From contig JAUWBW010000108.1 in assembly GCA_030609665.1 (NCBI GenBank), positions 1-6,594 of the forward strand: a DNA stretch of 6,594 nt. The letters run 5' to 3'. Of the stretch, positions 1 to 4,434 are shown piece after piece. Made by a program: the position numbers and the translations under genes. A model generated the notes under the pieces. The model searched no databases. It was not told the DNA's origin and worked only from the letters and a program-made list of their open reading frames with translations. This DNA comes from Methanosarcinaceae archaeon. Lineage in GTDB: Archaea > Halobacteriota > Methanosarcinia > Methanosarcinales > Methanosarcinaceae. How positions within the stretch are numbered: the first letter of the stretch is position 1; each line of letters begins with the position of its first letter.

Positions 1-302
1 GCATTTAATGCAAAAACCATACATTCGATTGCTGAGTCCATATTGAAAAGAATTGATGATAGATGATATTCTGCCCCCCGGATGCCACTTATAGGTGACA
101 AAGGTGGCGTCCAAGAATGGACTCCACGATAATGAATTTCAACGCCAAGAATTCGATTATATAATCCGTATAATCCACCTCGAAACTGACCAAACCAATC
201 ATCTTTGTCACCTAAATTATAGCTCTGGTTTGCTAAAAGTGCAAAGTTATCTAAATCTTTATAAGACGATAAATCAAATTCTAAGGTGTAATCATTAGAC
301 AT
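1..302 (-). CDS. Hypothetical protein, N-terminal 100 residues, truncated by window edge
   Basis: An open frame on the minus strand runs from ATG (302-300) to the window edge without a stop, so this is the 5' part of a longer gene. The start is well supported: GGAGTGAT at 316-309 lies 6 nt upstream. The protein begins MSNDYTLEFDLSSYKDLDNF. It is soluble, rich in aromatic and acidic residues, has no signal peptide, and ends in the window with a helix-like stretch around residues 75-100 (RGAEYHLSS, then MDSAIECMVFALN). I do not recognise the family. R75-x4-H80 formally matches the R-x4-6-H motif of HEPN RNases and sits in a predicted helix, but that pattern is short and is only a hint. Leucine codons are 8 TTA out of 13, while rfcS in this window uses no TTA in 28 leucines, which suggests an acquired or accessory gene. 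No neighbouring gene within the window shares its direction closely enough to define an operon. Confidence 0.75.
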   Translation of the reverse strand, partial: MSNDYTLEFDLSSYKDLDNFALLANQSYNLGDKDDWFGQFRGGLYGLYNRILGVEIHYRGVHSWTPPLSPISGIRGAEYHLSSILFNMDSAIECMVFALN

Positions 303-335
303 TTTATTATCACTCCAAATATTTCATATAACGTT

Positions 336-368
336 GTATATCTGAACTTACTTCGTATATCTCACTTA
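336..368. repeat. Imperfect direct repeat, 19-bp period, in the promoter area of the left-edge gene
   Basis: GTATATCTGAACTTA (336-350) and GTATATCTCACTTA (355-368) are nearly identical and start 19 bp apart, close to two helical turns. They lie 34-66 bp upstream of the ATG at 302. Read on the minus strand, each copy contains GATATAC, which could serve as a TATA-like element. The distal copy would place a transcript start near 331 and a leader of about 30 nt. The pair may be a regulator's operator, a doubled promoter, or both. Confidence 0.45.
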
Positions 369-427
369 TTTAGTGTTATGTCCGAACCTGAACCCGCCAT
401 ATATCCTTCTGGATAAACTTCAATCAT
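362..427 (-). other. Possible 21-codon mini-ORF or gene remnant upstream of the left-edge gene
   Basis: On the minus strand, ATG at 427-425 opens a 21-residue frame, MIEVYPEGYMAGSGSDITLN then K, ending TGA at 364-362. The frame stays open upstream to about 478 without a better start. There is no good ribosome site. The whole stretch 373-545 is purine-rich on the minus strand, as coding strands often are, and the stop lies about 60 bp before the next gene's ATG in the same direction. It could be a leader peptide, a small gene, the decayed end of an older gene, or chance. Confidence 0.2.
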
Positions 428-545
428 CACATACCCTTTTTCACTCTTCTTCTGCAGTATGTTTTTCGACTTACCACTCTAACACACTATCCACACAACC
501 AACCCGACCGCAGTGCGCCTCACGACACCCTCCCGAAATAACTAT

Positions 546-567
546 CCCTGTACTGAATTGTACAGGG
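546..567. repeat. Hairpin with perfect 8-bp stem
   Basis: CCCTGTAC (546-553) and GTACAGGG (560-567) are exact reverse complements separated by TGAATT. No T-run follows on either strand, so it is not an obvious intrinsic terminator. It could be an operator dyad or part of a structured RNA. Confidence 0.6.
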
Positions 568-647
568 TCTTCATATACTTAAATAAAACGATTTCTTGCT
601 TTGAATCCTGAGGTGGTTACCAACCCTTACCCAAATCCCGTAGTGTA

Positions 648-735
648 GGGCTTTGTGTATAAAGTACGTCCTGTGTAAAAAGAAAAGAGTCTGTGTATAA
701 AGTCGGGGCATAATTCGACTTTATACACAAAGCCC
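648..735. repeat. Perfect 18-bp inverted repeat with nested 14-bp hairpin and triplicated core
   Basis: GGGCTTTGTGTATAAAGT (648-665) is the exact reverse complement of 718-735. Inside, TGTGTATAAAGTCG (692-705) pairs perfectly with CGACTTTATACACA (716-729) across a 10-nt loop. The core TGTGTATAAAG occurs at 654-664 and 692-702, with a one-mismatch copy TGTGTAAAAAG at 672-682, so there are three direct copies 18-20 bp apart and one inverted copy (719-729). The right arm can therefore pair with either outer or inner left arm, giving two exclusive hairpins. I see no convincing target-site duplication and no transposase. It may be a small non-autonomous mobile element, a structured RNA, or a cluster of protein-binding sites. 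Confidence 0.8.
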
Positions 736-879
736 ATATGTGCCATTGGTAGTGTGGTTTTGGGTGCCGTCAAAGAACTTTGGTTTTTCACTGATCTTCT
801 TGATTGGAGAAGAAAATCCCCCACCTGCGGTCGTATTAACCTAAGGACATTAAACGCTGTACAAGGAGCCAAACAAAGT

Positions 880-990
880 CAGACTATAATTTTCTAAATT
901 ATATCAACGAGACGAGAAAACGCTCACTTCGTTCACGTTAACTCGGACTATCTATTTAAAAAATATATACTACGAGAAAATCGTAAAATT
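880..990 (-). repeat. 3'-flanking repeat element, copy A, downstream of the NrpR gene
   Basis: Read on the minus strand, the direction of the NrpR gene ending at 1091, 951-913 matches 29 of 39 ungapped positions with 3882-3920 on the plus strand. Similarity continues past it in a TATAATTT..AAAATTAT segment and before it in TATTTTTT (965-958). CGAGAAAA recurs exactly 60 bp apart (913-920 and 973-980), so the element looks internally duplicated. TACGA (971-975) and TCGTA (981-985) form a 5-bp stem followed, in the minus direction, by T6 at 963-958, which could act as a weak terminator for the NrpR transcript. Confidence 0.5.
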
Positions 991-1090
991 AACAGAAAAG
1001 AAAGTGAGCTGCATATTCAAGCAAAAATATATGAGGAATACAATCAACAACACGAAATTACATCGTTCATTGTTGCTACTTTCATGTTAC

Positions 1091-1849
1091 TTATACAACT
1101 TCGCTAATATGGCTCAGTTCATTGATGTCGATGAGTGTGGACATTGCATTTGTGTGGATCGGTATTCCGTATTCCTGCACGGCTGCCATTGGATTTGTGC
1201 CCCCAATTACCACGATCCCAATATGGTCTCTCTCGACAGGCACATTCAGAATGCTTGTGTTAGGTTCGCTGACTTCTAAGATTCCGCTAAATTCAGCATC
1301 CACCAGATCTGAAAGAGTACGCTCTATAACATCCCTGGCTGCAAGTGGACCTTCTCGCAAATTCGCCAGGATGTTTCCGTTACTTGTCCTGAGCATCTGT
1401 GTGACAGATGTAAGTTCCTGTGACATGAGGACTTCCAGCGGGTCAATGGTTGTACTTGTATAGGTCAAAACATCTGTAAATCGCACAGGATGGCCGTTCT
1501 TTATCTGAACGATCCCTCCCAGTTTTGGTTTTATTGGTATTCCGGCTTTTAGCAGGATGCCATCGATCGTAATACTGCAAACTGTTGCGATCCCGATCTT
1601 TCCCTTTTTAACAACAAGTTCCCCAATCGAATCCCCTTCGTGTAATATCTTTACGTAGGGGCTTACAGCTAAGCCGCTTGTAATTACCATTTTGAATATC
1701 TTTGCTGCATCATCAAGTGAGTTTTCATCTATCAATGAGATGTTAACTATGACGTCCCCTTCATTTGTTTTGGGATCAAATGTTGTCTTAAACATCAGAT
1801 CTTCTATTGTAGATTGTGTGAACTGAATACTGGAATTATTTCTTTGCAA
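1091..1849 (-). CDS. nrpR: NrpR-type nitrogen regulator, single NrpR domain without DNA-binding domain
   Basis: This 252-residue protein is one NrpR (DUF128) domain from about residue 17 to the end. Supporting stretches are FKTTFDP (20-26) followed by GDVIVNISLI (31-40), the glycine-rich CSITIDGILL and AGIPIKPKLGGIVQI (91-116), and IGIVVIGGTNPMAAV leading to GIPI (210-231). NrpR senses 2-oxoglutarate and represses nitrogen assimilation genes in methanogens. Family members come as wHTH plus one or two NrpR domains, or as an isolated domain; Methanosarcina species carry one with and one without wHTH. This is the isolated form (NrpRII type), expected to act with a wHTH-bearing partner encoded elsewhere. 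The start is TTG at 1849: GAGGG at 1861-1857 sits 7 nt upstream, a TAA lies in frame at 1870-1868, and no ATG or GTG intervenes. Met19 is a weaker alternative. I see no GGAA-N6-TTCC operator in front of it. It is divergent from rfcS. Confidence 0.88.
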   Translation of the reverse strand: MQRNNSSIQFTQSTIEDLMFKTTFDPKTNEGDVIVNISLIDENSLDDAAKIFKMVITSGLAVSPYVKILHEGDSIGELVVKKGKIGIATVCSITIDGILLKAGIPIKPKLGGIVQIKNGHPVRFTDVLTYTSTTIDPLEVLMSQELTSVTQMLRTSNGNILANLREGPLAARDVIERTLSDLVDAEFSGILEVSEPNTSILNVPVERDHIGIVVIGGTNPMAAVQEYGIPIHTNAMSTLIDINELSHISEVV

Positions 1850-2028
1850 TGGTTTACCCTCTAATCTTTAATTCTACATTCGATTAATATATTATATATT
1901 TGCTTGTAGAGAGTTTTGATTTTGTGACAGGTTATGCAGGTTGAAGTGGTGTTTACTTCACAGCAAACTTACGAAAGGTTAAAAAGCAACATTCACATTA
2001 CTTATGCATCAATAATACCGCAATAACT
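1850..2028. promoter_or_regulatory. Divergent intergenic region between nrpR and rfcS
   Basis: AT-rich 1885-1900, read on the minus strand, offers a TATA-like box about 40-50 bp before the nrpR TTG. For rfcS, candidates on the plus strand are TTAAAAAG (1979-1986) and CTTATGCA (2001-2008). TGAAGT (1942-1947) and ACTTCA (1955-1960) form a 6-bp inverted repeat with a 7-bp spacer, a possible operator between the two genes. The boxes are weak matches and no transcript start can be fixed. Confidence 0.4.
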
Positions 2029-3015
2029 ATGGATATTTCCACAATAAGCGGAGGGTTCACAATAAAAGAAGAAATATGGATCGAGAAATACAGGCCCTTT
2101 GAACTTGGTGATGTCGTCGGGCAAACAGAAGCGATCGAGCGCCTCAAGTCATACATAAAATCAAGGAATCTTCCACACCTGCTTTTCTCAGGTCCGCCCG
2201 GTGTTGGGAAGACCGCAACTGCAGTTTCAATCGCAAGAGAACTCTTCAAAGATGAGTGGCGTGAAAACTTTACAGAACTCAATGCATCCGATGAGCGCGG
2301 TATAGATGTTGTCAGGAACAAGATCAAAAATTTTGCAAAAACATCACCTATCGGGGGCGCAGATTTTAAGATCATATTCCTTGATGAAGCCGATGCACTG
2401 ACACAAGACGCACAATCTGCGCTTCGCAGGACAATGGAGCGATACACCAACAACTGCCGTTTCATACTATCATGCAATTATTCATCAAAGATCATAGAAC
2501 CCATCCAATCCAGATGTGCAGTGTACAGGTTCCGCCCGCTGTCAGACGATGCCATATCAGAGAGGATACGCTACATAGCAAAGATTGAAGGGGTAGAGGT
2601 CGCAGACGATGGCATCGAAGCAATCGCATATGTAGCCCAGGGTGACATGCGAAAAGCCATAAATTCATTGCAGGCTGCAGCACTTATTGATTCAACCATA
2701 CACAAGGATATGATCTACCGGATAACTACGACCGCACATCCTGAAGAGATCACTGACCTCATAAAAACAGCACTTGATGGTAATTTCACGGCTGCACGAA
2801 ATAAACTTGATAAACTTGTTCTTGAACAGGGACTGTCCGGCGAGGATGTCATCGGTCAGATATACAGGGCAATGTTCGAACTGGACATACCCGATAAACT
2901 CATGGTTGAACTCATCGATGTTATTGGTGAGATCGATTTCAGGCTTACCGAAGGTGCAAACGAGAAGATCCAGCTTGAAGCACTTCTCGCTCATTTCGCA
3001 CTAAGATCGGAGTAA
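2029..3015 (+). CDS. rfcS: Replication factor C small subunit (clamp loader ATPase)
   Basis: RFC small subunits load the PCNA sliding clamp onto primer-template DNA using ATP. The 328 residues match the family's usual length and contain no intein. In order: IWIEKYRP (16-23), Walker A GPPGVGKT (55-62), LNASDERG (84-91), Walker B IIFLDEAD (115-122), sensor 1 around FILSCNYSSK (145-154), the SRC arginine finger (161-163), sensor 2 GDMRKA (205-210), and the C-terminal collar domain. The ATG at 2029 has no SD in front of it. A strong SD, GGAGGG at 2050-2055, lies inside the frame, 6 nt before an in-frame ATA at 2062 that would give a product starting IKEEIWIEKYRP. No ATG, GTG or TTG is available there, so the annotated start stays 2029 (possibly leaderless) with real doubt. 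The COG2426 gene follows 2 nt after the stop, its SD inside the end of rfcS, so the two are likely cotranscribed. Confidence 0.96.
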   Translation: MDISTISGGFTIKEEIWIEKYRPFELGDVVGQTEAIERLKSYIKSRNLPHLLFSGPPGVGKTATAVSIARELFKDEWRENFTELNASDERGIDVVRNKIKNFAKTSPIGGADFKIIFLDEADALTQDAQSALRRTMERYTNNCRFILSCNYSSKIIEPIQSRCAVYRFRPLSDDAISERIRYIAKIEGVEVADDGIEAIAYVAQGDMRKAINSLQAAALIDSTIHKDMIYRITTTAHPEEITDLIKTALDGNFTAARNKLDKLVLEQGLSGEDVIGQIYRAMFELDIPDKLMVELIDVIGEIDFRLTEGANEKIQLEALLAHFALRSE

Positions 3016-3017
3016 AA

Positions 3018-3524
3018 ATGCCATTCGAAGGACAATTGATCGAACTCTTTAGTTCAGTTCCACATTGGCTTTCGACGATATTATTAAGCGCAACACCCAT
3101 TTCCGAACTGAGAGGCGCGATACCTATTGCAATAGGAGTGTATGGAATGGATCCTGTCGAGACATATATTCTCGCAGTCATTGGAAACATGCTGCCGGTT
3201 ATCCCACTGCTCCTGTTTCTGGATCCGGTGTCCACATACTTACGCCGCTTCAAAATTGGAGATATGTTCTTTTCATGGCTATTCACACGAACCCATCACA
3301 AACACTCCGAAAGGTTTGAAAAATACGGCACCTTTGCACTCACAATATTTGTAGCAATACCGCTACCGGTCACAGGTGCATGGACAGGGTGCGCTGCCGC
3401 ATTTGTATTCGGCATCAAATTCAGGCACGCCCTTTTAGCGATATCGGCAGGTATTATGATCGCAGGTGTTATCGTAACCGCATTTACGCTTGGCGGAATT
3501 AGTATAATCGATCTATTGTCATAA
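3018..3524 (+). CDS. COG2426 family integral membrane protein (Sm_multidrug_ex, PF06695)
   Basis: The 168-residue protein has the family hallmarks ATPISELRGAIP (25-36) and PLPVTGAWTG (115-124). Hydrophobic segments lie at roughly 15-25 (probably re-entrant with the first motif), 47-68, 105-131 and 137-158, and a charged, histidine-containing loop (HHKHSERFEKYG, 93-104) precedes the third. Databases often call this family a small multidrug exporter, but that rests on thin evidence; substrate and direction of transport are not visible here. Paired motifs near half-membrane helices resemble DedA-like transporters, which is inference. The start ATG is 2 nt after the rfcS stop, with GGAG a few bases upstream overlapping that stop, implying translational coupling. 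No terminator hairpin follows directly. Confidence 0.87.
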   Translation: MPFEGQLIELFSSVPHWLSTILLSATPISELRGAIPIAIGVYGMDPVETYILAVIGNMLPVIPLLLFLDPVSTYLRRFKIGDMFFSWLFTRTHHKHSERFEKYGTFALTIFVAIPLPVTGAWTGCAAAFVFGIKFRHALLAISAGIMIAGVIVTAFTLGGISIIDLLS

Positions 3525-3601
3525 CAAAATCAATTCGAAACGTTCATATTAGGTAATGTAATAAGAGAAAAATACGTTTAATATTCTGTAATTTAATATG
3601 T

Positions 3602-3606
3602 GAGGT
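3602..3606 (+). promoter_or_regulatory. Ribosome binding site for the ferredoxin
   Basis: GAGGT lies 7 nt before the ATG at 3614. Upstream, TTTAATAT (3577-3584) is TATA-like but would start transcription near the SD. TTCATATTA (3543-3551) would give a leader of about 40 nt and fits better. Neither is proven. Confidence 0.5.
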
Positions 3607-3613
3607 ATTTAAC

Positions 3614-3862
3614 ATGGCTAAAGCAAACAAGAAAATAGTACAATCTGATAAATGTACAGGGTGTGGAATTTGTGATTCAGTATGTCCAATCAACACAAAA
3701 CTTGAGAAAAAGGACGATTTTGATCACGACACTGCAAAATTAGCGATCAGAGTCCGTAACGGAAGTGCAGTAGTTGATGAAGAAATATGCATCGCATGTG
3801 GTTCATGTGTGCGCAGCTGTCCGGTAGAATCTCTTTCTATCATAGAGATTGCGGCTACGTAA
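3614..3862 (+). CDS. 2[4Fe-4S] ferredoxin, FwdG-like layout
   Basis: An 82-residue soluble electron carrier with two complete cluster motifs, CTGCGICDSVCP (14-25) and CIACGSCVRSCP (59-70), each C-x2-C-x2-C-x3-C-P, so it should hold two [4Fe-4S] clusters. About 33 residues separate the motifs, including a charged insertion (KLEKKDDFDHD) and a strand pair ending NGSAVVDEE. That is longer than in minimal clostridial ferredoxins and resembles the small FwdG/FmdG polyferredoxin-like subunit of formylmethanofuran dehydrogenase. No other fwd/fmd gene is in the window, so the specific partner is inference. It appears monocistronic: about 90 bp of AT-rich DNA before it, a T-rich tract right after, and a convergent gene beyond. 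Confidence 0.93.
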   Translation: MAKANKKIVQSDKCTGCGICDSVCPINTKLEKKDDFDHDTAKLAIRVRNGSAVVDEEICIACGSCVRSCPVESLSIIEIAAT

Positions 3863-3863
3863 G

Positions 3864-3873
3864 TTTATTTTTT
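3864..3873 (+). terminator. T-rich terminator after the ferredoxin
   Basis: TTTATTTTTT begins one base after the ferredoxin stop. Archaeal RNA polymerase often terminates at such U-tracts without a hairpin. The tract is also the leading edge of repeat element copy B. Confidence 0.5.
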
Positions 3874-3985
3874 CTAATTATATAGTGCGTGTTAATTCGA
3901 CCGAAAGGAGAATTTTCTCGTTGTATATAATTTGTAAAATTATGTACTCCAAGTTAATCTGAGCTTCAGCGAAGATTTTCTTGTA
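3866..3985 (+). repeat. 3'-flanking repeat element, copy B, downstream of the ferredoxin
   Basis: 3882-3920 matches 951-913 of the minus strand at 29 of 39 ungapped positions, with the same leading TATTTTTT (3866-3873) and trailing TATAATTT..AAAATTAT (3924-3941). A second, more diverged unit follows (about 3946-3984), with CCAAGTTAA and TTTTCTTG spaced as CGAGTTAA and TTTTCTCG are in copy A. A short purine arm, T-rich loop and pyrimidine arm is kept with different bases: GAGA-ATTT-TCTC here and AAGA-TTT-TCTT in the second unit. This hints at an RNA hairpin. Confidence 0.5.
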
Positions 3986-4022
3986 AAAAAGGAATGTTGT
4001 GATTTAAATTCACAACCTTTCC
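3985..4022 (-). terminator. Hairpin plus T6 terminator of the histone gene
   Basis: In the minus direction, GGAA (4022-4019), two unpaired bases, GTTGTGA (4016-4010), a 7-nt loop, TCACAAC (4002-3996), one unpaired base and TTCC (3994-3991) form a two-part stem. It is followed immediately by TTTTTT (3990-3985). The upper stem is a perfect 7 bp and contains the histone stop codon, so the terminator overlaps the end of the coding region. Confidence 0.75.
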
Positions 4023-4216
4023 ATTGCTAATTTTATATCTTCTGCTTTTACAGTTTTTCTTTTAGCGTGTTTTGCCAATACAATTGCTTCTTCTGCGATT
4101 TCCAGACCGTATTGTTCCAAAATCTCCGCAAGGGCAATCCCTGCAGTCTCACTGACTCTATGTGCACCTGCACTTCTTATTAAACGCTCAACAGGTGCAT
4201 ATGGTATAATTGTCAC
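4010..4216 (-). CDS. Archaeal histone
   Basis: A single histone fold of 68 residues that should dimerise and wrap DNA, like HMfA/HMfB. Recognisable parts are the N-terminal P-x-A-P (5-8), AGAHRVSETA (16-25, the first DNA-binding loop), the long central helix, and the C-terminal AKHA followed by RKTVKAEDIKLA (48-64, second loop). The usual HAGRKT reads HAKRKT here, and the usual arginine after SDDA is G26. The glycine of AGA (G17), needed for close stacking in HMfB-type fibres, is present. The start is set at GTG 4216-4214, because the near-perfect SD GGAGGTGA (4229-4222) lies 5 nt upstream. The in-frame ATG at 4231 overlaps that SD and would add five residues outside the family's normal length. 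TATATATG-type DNA at 4294-4286 is a plausible TATA box. It is divergent from rpa and convergent with the ferredoxin. Confidence 0.94.
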   Translation of the reverse strand: MTIIPYAPVERLIRSAGAHRVSETAGIALAEILEQYGLEIAEEAIVLAKHAKRKTVKAEDIKLAMERL

Positions 4217-4434
4217 AAATATCACCTCCATATATTCTTAAATTCATAGTTAAATGATTATACGTTCTTTAATTAGAAAAAGGAGCATATATATCTTATT
4301 ATTAAACGCGGATATGTAGAAAAATGTAGAAATATTCCAACAACATCCCAATCCTTCCGGATATGTAGATATGTTTATTGCCAAGTACCTCCATAGAAAG
4401 TCTAACAACTGTCTCACTTATCGGGAGGCTTATT
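4217..4434. promoter_or_regulatory. Divergent promoter region between histone and rpa with repeated ATGTAGA motifs
   Basis: CGGATATGTAGA occurs exactly twice (4309-4320 and 4358-4369, 49 bp apart), and a third ATGTAGA lies at 4324-4330, 10 bp after the first. ATCC (4351-4354) and GGAT (4359-4362) form a small dyad at the second copy. The histone TATA candidate is at 4286-4294, just outside the repeats. For rpa the area 4371-4380 is AT-rich but without a clean box. GGGAGG (4423-4428) is the rpa ribosome site, 6 nt before its ATG. The repeats may be sites for a regulator of either gene. Confidence 0.5.

Larger units (their letters stand above)
303..1090. other. Long region without a convincing gene; several inverted repeats
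   Basis: No open frame in these 788 bases has a protein-like composition together with a ribosome site. The plus-strand frame at 373-582 is a low-complexity P/S/T/H string opposite a purine-rich strand. The minus-strand frame at 627-872 runs through the inverted-repeat arms. Present are the promoter repeat (336-368), hairpins at 546-567, 692-729 and 795-813 (TCTTCT and AGAAGA, 7-nt loop), the 18-bp inverted repeat 648-735, and the repeat element at 880-990. The area may be a decayed insertion or hold an unrecognised structured RNA; the sequence alone does not decide. Confidence 0.55.

Noticed and set aside
1..66. Plus-strand 3' end of a gene entering from the left (21 codons to TGA)
   Set aside because: The opposite strand carries a 100-codon open frame with SD and ATG across the same bases.
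95..298. Plus-strand open frame of 67 codons
   Set aside because: It lies antisense to the SD-supported minus-strand gene 1-302, has no ribosome site, and has an unremarkable composition.
654..729. DnaA-box-like TTATACACA motifs, suggesting a replication origin
   Set aside because: They fit the bacterial TTATNCACA pattern, but archaea lack DnaA. There is no Orc1/Cdc6 gene or origin recognition box here, and the motif is simply part of the inverted-repeat arms.
627..872. Minus-strand open frame of 81 codons
   Set aside because: No SD precedes it, it reads straight through the inverted-repeat arms, and I recognise no protein motif; chance is more likely.
303..1090. CRISPR array or tRNA gene
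   Set aside because: The repeats are too few and too irregular in spacing for CRISPR, and no cloverleaf or conserved tRNA loop sequence was found.
1004..1463. Two overlapping plus-strand open frames
   Set aside because: Both are antisense to the 3' half of nrpR, whose protein sequence is clearly conserved.
4217..4231. Histone start at ATG 4231
   Set aside because: That ATG overlaps the SD itself and adds five residues beyond the family's normal length; GTG at 4216 is correctly spaced.
4378..4434. rpa start at TTG 4378
   Set aside because: There is no ribosome site before it, whereas GGGAGG is ideally placed for ATG 4435.
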